Shown one piece after another: positions 9,655-18,268 of a stretch of 64,000 nucleotides of DNA (its first letter is position 1; each line of letters begins with the position of its first letter). Made by a program: the position numbers and the translations under genes. Below the pieces are notes generated by a model. The model did no database searches. It was not told where the DNA came from and saw only the letters and a list, made by a program, of their open reading frames with translations. Origin of the DNA: Nitrosococcus halophilus Nc 4 (GTDB taxonomy: Bacteria; Pseudomonadota; Gammaproteobacteria; Nitrosococcales; Nitrosococcaceae); assembly GCF_000024725.1 (NCBI RefSeq), contig NC_013960.1:2466001-2530000 (forward strand), in the 5' to 3' direction.

Positions 9655-10035
9655 ATGCGTCATCGCTATAGTGGAAGGAAGCTGAACCGGACTAGTTCCC
9701 ATAGAAGGGCAATGTTCCGTAACATGGCTGTGTCTCTGATTGAACATGAAATGATCAATACGACCTTGCCAAAAGCAAAGGAGTTTCGTCGTATTGCAGA
9801 ACCGCTGATTACTTTGGCTAAAGAAGATTCTGTAGCTAATCGGCGGCTAGCATTCTCCCGTTTGAGAGATAGGGAAGCGGTGACTAAATTATTTAATGAA
9901 TTAGGCCCCCGTTATCAAACACGTCCCGGTGGATACCTTCGGATACTCAAGAGGGGGTTTCGGGCAGGAGACAATGCACCGATGGCAATCGTGGAATTGC
10001 TTGATCGTCCCCTCTCTGAGGCACAGGAAGAGTAA
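9655..10035 (+). CDS. rplQ: 50S ribosomal protein bL17
   Basis: bL17 at the exit-tunnel side of the 50S subunit. 126 residues, close to E. coli (127). The N-terminus [20 protein letters not shown] and the signature [20 protein letters not shown] are diagnostic, as is [16 protein letters not shown]. It ends the alpha operon, about 90 nt before a Rho-independent terminator. Confidence 0.98.
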   Translation: MRHRYSGRKLNRTSSHRRAMFRNMAVSLIEHEMINTTLPKAKEFRRIAEPLITLAKEDSVANRRLAFSRLRDREAVTKLFNELGPRYQTRPGGYLRILKRGFRAGDNAPMAIVELLDRPLSEAQEE

Positions 10036-10125
10036 AGCTATTTTTTAAGCTAACCTAATTTTTAGCGCTATTTTACCTGACTAAATTCTGTCCTCTGCGA
10101 TGGCGGTGGGCGGTGAGAGTTCTGT

Positions 10126-10168
10126 AAACCCCGAACCTTGTCTGCGAGGTAGGGGTTTGCGGTTTTTC
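10126..10168 (+). terminator. Rho-independent terminator of the alpha operon
   Basis: AAACCCC at 10126-10132 pairs with GGGGTTT at 10152-10158. The stem continues inward with ACCT at 10135-10138 and AGGT at 10147-10150 across a small internal loop. A run of five T at 10163-10167 follows. It lies between rplQ and the next gene, where transcription of the ribosomal block should end. Confidence 0.8.
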
Positions 10169-10232
10169 CTTTTGGGACTGATGCCATCATCACACCAGAA
10201 GCACCTCTAGGTTTGTTCCGAGGTGATTGAAG

Positions 10233-10976
10233 ATGATTGCCCTTTTTACTGACTTCGGAGTTCGGGGTCCCTATCTTGGCCAAGTGGAAGTTGTGCTGCA
10301 TCAGCAGGCGCCGGGTATTCCGGTCGTTAATCTGATGGCAGACGCTCCCCGCTTTTCCCCTCATGCATCGGCTCACTTGTTAGCGGCGTTAGCTCAGTAT
10401 TTACTTCCCGGTACTGTGGTTTTTGCCGTAGTCGACCCTGGCGTAGGTTCTAGTACTCGAGAACCGGTCATGGTTTTGGCAGATGATCGCTGGTATGTGG
10501 GTCCAGGAAATGGATTATTAGATGTGGTGATGGGACGGGCGACAAGCACAGTTTTGTGGCGCATTACTTGGCGTCCCTCTTCACTTTCTGCAACTTTTCA
10601 TGGTCGGGATTTATTTGCGCCAGTTGTGGCCAAGTTGGCTCGAAGCAAAAACCTTCAGGACAAGGAATTGTTAGGTGAGCGCTGGGATGAGGCAGTGGTG
10701 ACTACAGATCCAGGGGATCTTGCAGAAATTATTTATATCGATCATTACGGGAATGCAATGACGGGGATTCGAGCTATCAAGGCCGGGCAGTGTCGACGAA
10801 TTCGATTGCCGAGCGGAGATTTAGTCTCCGCAGCGCAAACTTTCCATGACGTGGCTCCGGGGGAAGGTTTTTGGTATGTGAATTCCCTCGGTCTTATAGA
10901 GATTGCCGTTAATCAGGGGTGTGCTGCCAAGCGTTTCAAGCTAGAGGTGGGAACTCCCATTGAATTTAAAGGCTGA
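10233..10976 (+). CDS. SAM hydroxide adenosyltransferase family protein (DUF62)
   Basis: Member of the DUF62 family, relatives of the fluorinase/chlorinase fold that split S-adenosylmethionine with water into adenosine and methionine. 247 residues from ATG 10233 behind GAGG at 10220-10223; an in-frame TTG lies two codons upstream. Family motifs in order are FTDFGVRGPYLGQ, VVDPGVGSSTR, GPGNGLL, TFHGRDLFAPVVAKLA and DHYGNAMTG; they keep the Asp, Arg and His described as the family triad. The cellular role of SAM hydrolysis is poorly understood. Single gene, convergent with ubiG and 22 nt from it, beside other genes for SAM by-products. Confidence 0.85.
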   Translation: MIALFTDFGVRGPYLGQVEVVLHQQAPGIPVVNLMADAPRFSPHASAHLLAALAQYLLPGTVVFAVVDPGVGSSTREPVMVLADDRWYVGPGNGLLDVVMGRATSTVLWRITWRPSSLSATFHGRDLFAPVVAKLARSKNLQDKELLGERWDEAVVTTDPGDLAEIIYIDHYGNAMTGIRAIKAGQCRRIRLPSGDLVSAAQTFHDVAPGEGFWYVNSLGLIEIAVNQGCAAKRFKLEVGTPIEFKG

Positions 10977-10998
10977 TTTATTCCCTACACTCATACGG

Positions 10999-11709
10999 TT
11001 ATTCCATTTTAGTTCCATAGGCGAGGTAATTTACATTGATATCATTGCCGAGCCAATAGCGGTGGGTGAGAGGATTGTAATGAAGGCCTGTTAAGTCTTG
11101 GAGTTCTAAGCCCGCTATCCGGCACCAAGCCTCTAATTCAGCAGGCTGGATAAACCGCTGGTAGTCGTGGGTGCCTTTAGGGAGCAATTGGAGTGTATAT
11201 TCAGCGCCGATAATAGCGAATAAATAAGCTTTCGGGGTACGATTAAGAGTAGAAAAAAATACTCTCCCATCGGGTTTAAGCAGTCGTCCACAGGCGGCAA
11301 TAACGCTAGCCGGATCAGGAACATGTTCCAGCATTTCCAGATTGGTGACAACATCAAAGGATTCAGCTTCTGTTTCTGCAAGTTGCTCCACGCTTATCTG
11401 CCGGTAATCGATTTCTAAATTCCCTTCTAGGGCATGTAAGCGGGCTACTGTCAAAGGGGCTTCACTGAGATCAATGCCGGTTGTTATGGCCCCGAGCCTG
11501 GCCAGCTCCTCCGTAAGAATACCGCCGCCGCAACCTACGTCTAGCACCCGCTTGCCAGTCAAAGAGCAGCGCTTGCGAATGTACTCAAGACGCAATGGAT
11601 TTATATCGTGGAGGGCCTTGAATTCACCTTCACGGTCCCACCAGCGATGGGCTAGTTGCTCAAACTTGGCAATTTCACCAGGGTCGACATTGATTTGTTT
11701 ATCGCTCAT
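10999..11709 (-). CDS. ubiG: Ubiquinone biosynthesis O-methyltransferase UbiG
   Basis: SAM-dependent methyltransferase for both O-methylations of ubiquinone synthesis. 236 residues from ATG 11709 (MSDKQINVDPGEIAKFEQLA), which has an AAGGA site 9 nt upstream; a longer frame to 11745 exists but would run into mtaD. The SAM-binding motif I is VLDVGCGGGILTEELARLG, and FHAL-type family residues appear as WWDREGEFKALHDINPLRL. Its ATG overlaps the mtaD stop as ATGA, so the SAH made here is produced together with a candidate SAH deaminase. Confidence 0.94.
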   Translation of the reverse strand: MSDKQINVDPGEIAKFEQLAHRWWDREGEFKALHDINPLRLEYIRKRCSLTGKRVLDVGCGGGILTEELARLGAITTGIDLSEAPLTVARLHALEGNLEIDYRQISVEQLAETEAESFDVVTNLEMLEHVPDPASVIAACGRLLKPDGRVFFSTLNRTPKAYLFAIIGAEYTLQLLPKGTHDYQRFIQPAELEAWCRIAGLELQDLTGLHYNPLTHRYWLGNDINVNYLAYGTKME

Positions 11710-13034
11710 ATGGATTTCCTTGTTTCTCTTATCCTTTCTGCCCATGCTTGGGTTTGGGACAGAATGAGTGATTCGTCCAAAGTTGTAAATTGGCGCTTCT
11801 TAAGTACTTGTTGGCCTGCTATCCAAACATCACTGACCCTATCCCGGCCTACGGTATAAACTAACTGGGAGGTGGGCTCATAAAGGGGTTGTGTTTCTAG
11901 CTCGCCGAGATCAACGGCAACGATGTCCGCCACCTTGCCAATTTCCAGAGAGCCAATCTCTTGCTCCAGGCCCAGTGCCTTAGCACCATTCAAAGTGGCC
12001 ATGCGAAGTGCTTGTTTTGCGGGAATGGCACTGGCATCGCCGGCTAATGCTTTCGCTAATAGGGCTGCAAGACGCATTTCTACAAACATGTCTAAGTCGT
12101 TATTACTTGCCGCGCCATCAGTGCCCAAGGCAATATTAACCCCCGCCTGAGAGAGTTTTGCGACGGGACAAAAGCCGCTAGCCAGTTTGAGGTTAGACTC
12201 TGGGCAGTGGATGACATGGGTACCACTTGTTGCTAGGGTCTGAATCTCCCGGTCGGTAAGTTGGGTCATATGGACGGCTAAGAGCTGGGAAGAGAGCAGT
12301 TCTAGGCGCTGCAACCGCTCTAAGGGCCTAACGCCGTATTGGGCTAAACTCCTATTGACCTCCTCTGTTGTTTCATGAAGATGCATATGAACTGGAACAT
12401 TCAGTTCTTTAGCTAAAATAGCAACTTGCTTTAAGGGTTCGTCACTGACAGTATAGGGGGCATGGGGGGCAAAGGCTGTCTTGATAAGAGGATGATCCCG
12501 ATACTGGTCATTTAACTCAAGCCCTTTACGGATATAATCCTCAGGTGTTTTTGCCCAACGACTGGGGAAATCAATAACAATCATGCCGATAACAGCACGC
12601 ATGCCCACTTCAGTTGCTACCTGCGCCACTATTTCGGGAAAGAAATACATATCGTTAAAGCAGGTAATCCCTCCGCGGAGCATTTCAGCAATCGCTAGGA
12701 GCGCGCCGTCGCGAACAAACGTTTCACTGACCCACTTGGATTCCGCTGGCCAGATATGCCCCTCAAGCCACTCCATGAGGGGGAGATCGTCAGCGAGACC
12801 ACGCAGGAGAGACATAGGGCTATGGGTGTGGGCATTGACAAGGCCAGGGATGAGCGCATGTTGTGTCAGCTCGATTAGGTGTGCATCCCGGTAACGGACT
12901 TCTGCTTGGACCCTAGGGAGGCAATCCACGATACGGCCTTGGTGGATGGCAAGACAATGGTTTTCCAGTATTTGATTTTCTGGAATAACGGGAATAATCC
13001 AGGGGGCGTAAATTAAAGTATTAATGTTTTGCAT
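11706..13034 (-). CDS. mtaD: TrzA/AtzA-type amidohydrolase, probable MTA/SAH deaminase
   Basis: Metal-dependent amidohydrolase of the 5-methylthioadenosine/S-adenosylhomocysteine deaminase group. 442 residues from ATG 13034 (MQNINTLIYAPWIIPV). Metal ligands of the family are visible: HTH in LVNAHTHSPMSLLRGL, HMHLHET in the middle, HMTQLTD, and GTDGAASNNDLDMF. It would convert MTA and SAH to the inosyl forms, relieving product inhibition of methyltransferases. Translationally coupled to ubiG. Other amidohydrolases of this family deaminate guanine or triazines, so the substrate rests on motif and context. Confidence 0.85.
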   Translation of the reverse strand: MQNINTLIYAPWIIPVIPENQILENHCLAIHQGRIVDCLPRVQAEVRYRDAHLIELTQHALIPGLVNAHTHSPMSLLRGLADDLPLMEWLEGHIWPAESKWVSETFVRDGALLAIAEMLRGGITCFNDMYFFPEIVAQVATEVGMRAVIGMIVIDFPSRWAKTPEDYIRKGLELNDQYRDHPLIKTAFAPHAPYTVSDEPLKQVAILAKELNVPVHMHLHETTEEVNRSLAQYGVRPLERLQRLELLSSQLLAVHMTQLTDREIQTLATSGTHVIHCPESNLKLASGFCPVAKLSQAGVNIALGTDGAASNNDLDMFVEMRLAALLAKALAGDASAIPAKQALRMATLNGAKALGLEQEIGSLEIGKVADIVAVDLGELETQPLYEPTSQLVYTVGRDRVSDVWIAGQQVLKKRQFTTLDESLILSQTQAWAERIRETRKSI

Positions 13035-13094
13035 GGTGAAGGTAATTATAACCTTTAACAAGAAGACAAGCGGTAATGGTGGTGTGGCTTAATC

Positions 13095-13580
13095 ATGTTT
13101 GATGCTGGAACGATAATCGTATTAGCAATGAGACTGTTGGGACCATTGATGATATTTCAGTGGCCTCTTTTGGGCAGTATTGTCTCAGAATATATATTCG
13201 ATGCCATCGATATTCTGATTTGGGCGGAGATGGGAACAACAGACATAGATTATACTTCTTATGACAAACCCCTCGATGTTTATCAGATTACTATACAAGC
13301 CATAGTGGCGAGCCGATGGGAAAATAAAACTATCCGTAACATCGCATTATTCTTTTATGGATATAGGTTATTGGGGTATGCGCTTTACTTATTTACTGAG
13401 TTAAGGGTCATGTTTTTCTTTTTCCCTAACATCTTTTTTTATTTTTTCATTGGCTATCTGGCGGCGAAAAAACTGGGGTTGCCTGAGTTGTTTGAAGATA
13501 AGCGGCAACTGGCAATTGTGATATTGGTGATCATTTTGCTAAAGCTACCCCAAGAATATATTCTCCACTGGCCCCATTGA
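13095..13580 (+). CDS. Hypothetical integral membrane protein
   Basis: I do not recognise this family. 161 residues from ATG 13095. Four hydrophobic stretches are visible: about residues 7-36, 84-101, 103-126 (very Phe-rich, MFFFFPNIFFYFFIGYLAA) and 141-155 (LAIVILVIILLKLP). Between the first two is a soluble segment with many acidic residues (WAEMGTTDIDYTSYDKPLD). The gene is visibly richer in A and T than its neighbours. It is divergent from mtaD and lies 73 nt before mtnA on the same strand, with a GCCCC/GGGGC hairpin across its stop codon. Confidence 0.7.
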   Translation: MFDAGTIIVLAMRLLGPLMIFQWPLLGSIVSEYIFDAIDILIWAEMGTTDIDYTSYDKPLDVYQITIQAIVASRWENKTIRNIALFFYGYRLLGYALYLFTELRVMFFFFPNIFFYFFIGYLAAKKLGLPELFEDKRQLAIVILVIILLKLPQEYILHWPH

Positions 13581-13653
13581 TGGGGGCAAAAAGAGATAAA
13601 TGACTCAAAGGGGGCTGTTTCTCTTGGTTCTTTAAACTGGACGCGTAAATAGA

Positions 13654-14703
13654 GTGTTGAACACTAAACACGATAGGATCCGGGCGGTGGTTTGGACTGA
13701 AAGAGGAGTGCGGTTGCTGGATCAGCGTCGCCTTCCCCAGGAAGAAACCTACTGGACTGCAACTTGCGCCTTTGAGGTGGCTGAGGCCATTACCAAAATG
13801 GTGGTGCGGGGCGCGCCTGCTATTGGAATCGCCGCCGCCTATGGAGTAGTGCTTGCTGCAAGGGCGCGTTTTGCGGAAGCAAATTCTAATTGGAAAGCGC
13901 TGATTAAGACTGATTTACAAGATTTAGAGGCGGCGCGGCCTACCGCTGTCAATCTTGCTTGGGCATTGAAGCGGATGGCAGCGCTGATTAATGGCCTTCC
14001 CAGTGATGTCGATCCAGAAAACGCGCTGCTCGCCGAGGCCCAGCGTATCCATGAGGAGGATATTGCGGCTAATCGCCGCATGGGTGAGTTAGGCGCAGCC
14101 CTCATTGAAGGACCCGCAAAAGTATTGACCCATTGCAACACCGGTTCTTTGGCGACAGGGGGTTTTGGAACTGCCCTGGGAGTTATTCGTTATGCCTATA
14201 GCGAGGGACAAATTAACGAAGTGTTCGCCGATGAAACCCGGCCCTGGTTGCAGGGGGCACGTCTTACCGCTTGGGAGCTGCTACAGGACGGAATACCGGT
14301 GGTGCTTATTGCCGATAGCGTGGCGCCATATTTGTTGGGGCAGGGGCAAATCCAGTGGGTGATTATTGGCGCCGATCGAATTGCGGCTAACGGCGATATT
14401 GCCAATAAGATTGGATCCTACGGTTTGGCGGTGGCTGCCCGCCATCACCGTGTGCGTTTTATGGTGGTGGCTCCTACTTCAACCATTGACTGGAATTTAC
14501 CTGATGGGATGGGGATTCCAATTGAGCAACGGCCTCCGGAAGAAGTTTTGACTCTAGCAGGCAAAGAGATAGCCATCTCAGGCACTAAAGCTTATAACCC
14601 CGCTTTTGATGTGACCCCTGCTCATCTCATTGATGTGATTGTGACGGAAAAAGGAGTGGTTCACCAGCCTAGTAGTGAGCGCATGAAGACCCTTCAAGTT
14701 TAG
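13654..14703 (+). CDS. mtnA: S-methyl-5-thioribose-1-phosphate isomerase
   Basis: Methionine salvage enzyme that isomerises methylthioribose-1-phosphate to the ribulose form; eIF2B-like fold. 349 residues from GTG 13654 (or TTG 13657). Family motifs are [15 protein letters not shown], the catalytic cysteine in [12 protein letters not shown], and the catalytic Asp in [18 protein letters not shown]. No mtnB, mtnC, mtnD or mtnP lies in the window. It converges with cysB and the two stops overlap by four bases (14700-14703). Confidence 0.95.
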   Translation: MLNTKHDRIRAVVWTERGVRLLDQRRLPQEETYWTATCAFEVAEAITKMVVRGAPAIGIAAAYGVVLAARARFAEANSNWKALIKTDLQDLEAARPTAVNLAWALKRMAALINGLPSDVDPENALLAEAQRIHEEDIAANRRMGELGAALIEGPAKVLTHCNTGSLATGGFGTALGVIRYAYSEGQINEVFADETRPWLQGARLTAWELLQDGIPVVLIADSVAPYLLGQGQIQWVIIGADRIAANGDIANKIGSYGLAVAARHHRVRFMVVAPTSTIDWNLPDGMGIPIEQRPPEEVLTLAGKEIAISGTKAYNPAFDVTPAHLIDVIVTEKGVVHQPSSERMKTLQV

Positions 14704-15620
14704 GCATGAACGGCTGTATCAACCACTTGGCGGGTAAGCTGGGGAGCAAATAATTCTATGAAGGCATAAATGTACCTCCGCAGATAAGTGCCACGGCGGA
14801 TGCCGATATGGGTCGTGCTGGGCTCAAATAGATGGCTGGCATCAATAGCTTTGAGAGGGGCGTCCTGTTCAGGATCAAAGGCCATGCTGGCGATAATTCC
14901 GATTCCCAATCCTAGATGGAGATAGGTTTTGATAACATCGGCGTCAGTGGCTGTGAGGATGACGTTGGGAATAAGCTCTTTACTGGCAAACGCCTTATCC
15001 AGTTTAGAACGACCTGTAAAGCCGAAGACATAGGTGACAATAGGGTATTTGGCTACAGCTTCCAAGGTGAGGGGGCGGCATGATAACAGGGGGTGATTGG
15101 GGGGAACGACCACGCTTCGGTTCCAGTCATAGCAAGGTAGCATGGCTAGATCTTCAAATAACTCAATGGCCTCGGTGGCAATGGCGAGGTCTACCGTGCC
15201 GGTAGCTGCCATTTCGGCAATTTGATGGGGAGTTCCCTGGAACATCCTGAGGCGAACATTGGGATAGCGGTCCCTAAAGGCTTTGATGACCGGTGGCAGG
15301 ATATAGCGGGCTTGAGTATGGGTTGTGGCAATGGAGAGCATTCCCCGGTGCTCGTCGGTGGCTTCTGCGCTGACTTGTTTGATATTTTCCACTTCGCCCA
15401 GGATGCGTTCAATCATCCCGAGAATAGCACTTCCGGCGGGGGTCATTCCGGTGAGGCGTTTGCCATGACGTTCAAAAATAGGCACGCCTAATTCTTGTTC
15501 CAATTGATGAATTTGGTTACTCACCCCGGGTTGTGTGGCGTGAAGCGCCTCGGCGGCTGCGGATACGTTATATCCTCGTCGTGTGACTTCACGCACGAAT
15601 TGGAGTTGTTGTAGCTTCAT
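14700..15620 (-). CDS. cysB: LysR-type regulator CysB
   Basis: Transcription activator of sulfate assimilation; in enterobacteria it senses N-acetylserine against sulfide. 306 residues, somewhat shorter than E. coli CysB (324). The winged helix-turn-helix is at about residues 1-60 ([37 protein letters not shown]). The ligand-binding domain has the CysB-type [14 protein letters not shown]. It is divergent from the TauE-type gene of the cys cluster, with a 13-bp dyad between them. Confidence 0.92.
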   Translation of the reverse strand: MKLQQLQFVREVTRRGYNVSAAAEALHATQPGVSNQIHQLEQELGVPIFERHGKRLTGMTPAGSAILGMIERILGEVENIKQVSAEATDEHRGMLSIATTHTQARYILPPVIKAFRDRYPNVRLRMFQGTPHQIAEMAATGTVDLAIATEAIELFEDLAMLPCYDWNRSVVVPPNHPLLSCRPLTLEAVAKYPIVTYVFGFTGRSKLDKAFASKELIPNVILTATDADVIKTYLHLGLGIGIIASMAFDPEQDAPLKAIDASHLFEPSTTHIGIRRGTYLRRYIYAFIELFAPQLTRQVVDTAVHA

Positions 15621-15639
15621 GATTGCTTGGGTATAAAAA

Positions 15640-15681
15640 AATATTATATCAATAAATAATAATATATTTTGATATAATATT
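15640..15681. promoter_or_regulatory. Perfect 13-bp inverted repeat between cysB and tauE-type gene
   Basis: AATATTATATCAA at 15640-15652 is repeated inverted as TTGATATAATATT at 15669-15681, with a 16-nt A/T spacer. Each arm contains TATAAT, one read on each strand, so the dyad can be a pair of divergent -10 boxes, an operator, or both. No good -35 box is seen at 17 bp on either strand, which would suit activator-dependent promoters. Binding by CysB itself is inference. Confidence 0.55.
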
Positions 15682-15753
15682 CACCGGACGCTACAATTTC
15701 CATCTACTTCTATTCCCGATCTTTAAAAGGGAATCAACATAGGTTCGAAGCGG

Positions 15754-16554
15754 ATGGAGTTGGGATATATACTCGCCGGGCTGGTGGTCGGTTTCATGGT
15801 GGGGTTGACGGGGGTCGGCGGCGGTTCGCTAATGACGCCGCTTTTGATTTTTGGTTTTGGTATCCCACCCCTAACGGCAGTAGGGACTGATTTACTATTT
15901 GCGGCCTTCACCAAAATGGGTGGCATTTGGGCACACTGGCGTCACCATACTATTCAGTGGCGGGTGGTGGGTCTACTGGCCCTAGGGAGTATCCCTGCCA
16001 CCGTGATTGCCCTACAAATACTAAAACTACTTCAGATCCGTGGCGTACAATTAGAAGGTCTTATCAATACCGCTTTGGGAATAGCATTAGTCTTGACGGC
16101 GTTGGCATTGCCTATGAAAAGTTGGCTGCAGCGAATAGCGGAAAAGGATGGCTTGCCTAGATCGCTGCAACCCATTTATTCCTTGCGCTGGGAGCCTCGT
16201 TTTACTACCGTAAGCACCGTTGTGATGGGGGCGGTGCTGGGTTTTCTGGTGACATTATCTTCCATTGGGGCGGGGGCTTTAGGGGCCGTAGTTTTGTTAT
16301 ACCTTTATCCCGGTCTGCGGACGATACAGGTTGTGGCTACCGATATTGCGCACGCTGTGCCTTTGACCGCTATTGCAGGAATTGGGCATTGGCACTTGGG
16401 CTCGGTGGATGTGGCGCTCTTGGGAAGTTTGCTTTTGGGGTCTTTGCCTGGAATTTATGTGGGCAGCCATGTGGGGGTAAATATTCCGGAGCGGGCGATG
16501 CAGGCAGCTTTGGCAACCTTGCTGATGTTGGTGGGGATCAAGTTTATTTTTTGA
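15754..16554 (+). CDS. TauE/SafE-family membrane permease
   Basis: Membrane protein of the TauE/SafE (DUF81) family, whose members move sulfite, sulfoacetate or other sulfur anions. 266 residues with about eight hydrophobic segments; the family repeat appears as VGLTGVGGGSLMTPLL near residue 19 and again as LVTLSSIGAGALGAVVLLY in the second half. It opens the cluster tauE-type/cysH/cysD/cysN and ends 9 nt before cysH, so a role in sulfate uptake or sulfite handling is likely. Direction and substrate cannot be read from the sequence. Confidence 0.82.
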   Translation: MELGYILAGLVVGFMVGLTGVGGGSLMTPLLIFGFGIPPLTAVGTDLLFAAFTKMGGIWAHWRHHTIQWRVVGLLALGSIPATVIALQILKLLQIRGVQLEGLINTALGIALVLTALALPMKSWLQRIAEKDGLPRSLQPIYSLRWEPRFTTVSTVVMGAVLGFLVTLSSIGAGALGAVVLLYLYPGLRTIQVVATDIAHAVPLTAIAGIGHWHLGSVDVALLGSLLLGSLPGIYVGSHVGVNIPERAMQAALATLLMLVGIKFIF

Positions 16555-16563
16555 GCAGGAAAT

Positions 16564-17283
16564 ATGGTAATGGATACGTCGGTGAGAGAAGATTCATTGG
16601 CAGATAAAGTTGAAGCAGCCCTTTCCCTATTGACCTCAATTGAGCACAGCTATGCTCCCGCCTGTTTAGCTTGTAGCTTTGGGGTAGAGGACATGGTGCT
16701 GGTTGATCTTATTTGTAAGCATGCGCCGAAGATCGAAATATTTACCCTGGATACGGGTCGCCTGCCCCAGGAAACCTATGATGTGATGCAAAAAGTTAAA
16801 GAGCGCTATGCGCGGCAGGTAAAAATTTATTTTCCTGAAACCCAGGCAGTGGAGGCCTATGTGGGAGAGCATGGGCCTAATGGTTTTTATGAGGCCATAG
16901 CGCTACGTAAAGAATGTTGCAGTATTCGCAAGGTAGAACCTTTGAAGCGGGCCCTCACAGGGAAGAGAGCTTGGATTACTGGGGTGCGGCGGGAACAGTC
17001 CGTGACTCGCAAGGATTTACCGCTTTCTGAGTGGGATGCTGAACACGAGCTACAGAAATTCAATCCCCTTATTGATTGGAGTGAAGATGAGGTCTGGGAT
17101 TATGTCCGCCGGCTTGAGCTCCCCTATAATGCTTTACATGATCAGGGCTATGCCAGTATCGGCTGTGCCCCCTGCACTCGGGCGATTACTGTGGGTGAGG
17201 ATGTTCGTGCTGGAAGATGGTGGTGGGAAGATGAGGATACCAAAGAATGTGGTTTGCATCTAAAGCGGCTATCCACGGGATAA
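16564..17283 (+). CDS. cysH: Assimilatory APS reductase (CysH family)
   Basis: Thioredoxin-dependent reductase that turns adenylylsulfate into sulfite and AMP. 239 residues from ATG 16564, or 237 from ATG 16570. It has the iron-sulfur cysteine pattern of the APS-using class: CC in KECCSIRKVEPL and CxxC in GCAPCTRAI. The catalytic C-terminal cysteine is in KECGLHLKR. The PP-loop-like SFGVEDMVLVDL and substrate segment TGVRREQS are in place. Enterobacterial PAPS reductases lack the CC/CxxC pair, so this enzyme should not need APS kinase. Confidence 0.92.
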   Translation: MVMDTSVREDSLADKVEAALSLLTSIEHSYAPACLACSFGVEDMVLVDLICKHAPKIEIFTLDTGRLPQETYDVMQKVKERYARQVKIYFPETQAVEAYVGEHGPNGFYEAIALRKECCSIRKVEPLKRALTGKRAWITGVRREQSVTRKDLPLSEWDAEHELQKFNPLIDWSEDEVWDYVRRLELPYNALHDQGYASIGCAPCTRAITVGEDVRAGRWWWEDEDTKECGLHLKRLSTG

Positions 17284-17349
17284 ATTTGTCCACCACCGAG
17301 TTAAATTAGCCTATAGAGGCATTCGAGATTTATCAATGAGTAAGATATT

Positions 17350-18255
17350 ATGAAGTCGTACAGTCTGACTCATCTGAAACAGCTAGAAGCAGAATCCATA
17401 TTTATTATGCGCGAGGTTGCCGCCACTTTCGAGCGGCCTGCACTGCTGTTCTCTGGGGGCAAGGATTCTATTGTCATGGTGAGGCTGGCTCAGAAAGCTT
17501 TTTGGCCCGCCAAGTTGCCATTTCCTTTACTGCATATTGATACCGGGCATAATTTTCCTGAAACCCTCGAGTTTAGAGATGGTCTCGTGGGACAGATCGG
17601 GGCACGATTGATAGTTCGAACGGTACAAGACTCCATTGACAAGGGGCGTGCCGTGGAAGAGAAAGGTCCTAATGCTAGCCGTAATATGCTACAGACCATC
17701 ACCTTGCTCGATGCTATTGAAGAACTTAAAGTCGATGCGGCCTTTGGGGGCGGACGCCGGGATGAAGAGAAAGCTCGGGCCAAGGAAAGAATATTTTCCC
17801 ACCGGGATGAGTTTGGTCAATGGGATCCGAAAAACCAACGCCCGGAGCTATGGAGCTTGTTCAATGGTCGCAAGCATGTGGGTGAACACTTCCGGGTTTT
17901 TCCTTTGAGTAATTGGACCGAAATGGATGTTTGGCAATACATCGCCCAAGAGAAATTGGATATTCCCAGTATCTATTTCAGCCATGAACGGGAAGTTGTC
18001 CAGCGGGATGGGATGTTATTGGCTAATTCCTCCTATATTAGCTTGATGAGCGGAGAAAACACTGAGCAGCGGCGGGTTCGTTGTCGAACAGTGGGGGACA
18101 TGACCTGCACCGGGGTAGTGGAGTCTGAGGCTGCTACGATCGAGGATATTATTCAGGAAGTGGCGGCGGCTAGGGTCACCGAGCGCGGCGGCCGGGCTGA
18201 TGACAGACGGTCGGAAGCGGCGATGGAAGATCGTAAAAAGCAAGGTTATTTCTAA
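17350..18255 (+). CDS. cysD: Sulfate adenylyltransferase small subunit
   Basis: Catalytic subunit of ATP sulfurylase, which makes APS from ATP and sulfate with CysN. 301 residues, essentially the E. coli length. The PP-loop LFSGGKDSIVMVRLAQKAF is near residue 35; AFGGGRRDEEKARAKERIFS and the C-terminal ERGGRADDRRSEAAMEDRKK are family signatures. It follows cysH by 66 nt and precedes cysN by 13 nt. Confidence 0.97.
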   Translation: MKSYSLTHLKQLEAESIFIMREVAATFERPALLFSGGKDSIVMVRLAQKAFWPAKLPFPLLHIDTGHNFPETLEFRDGLVGQIGARLIVRTVQDSIDKGRAVEEKGPNASRNMLQTITLLDAIEELKVDAAFGGGRRDEEKARAKERIFSHRDEFGQWDPKNQRPELWSLFNGRKHVGEHFRVFPLSNWTEMDVWQYIAQEKLDIPSIYFSHEREVVQRDGMLLANSSYISLMSGENTEQRRVRCRTVGDMTCTGVVESEAATIEDIIQEVAAARVTERGGRADDRRSEAAMEDRKKQGYF

Positions 18256-18268
18256 TATTTAAAAAACT

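Noticed and set aside
13581-13653. Possible SAM riboswitch before mtnA
   Set aside because: The gap is 73 nt, too short for the common SAM-I aptamer, and shows no suitable core.
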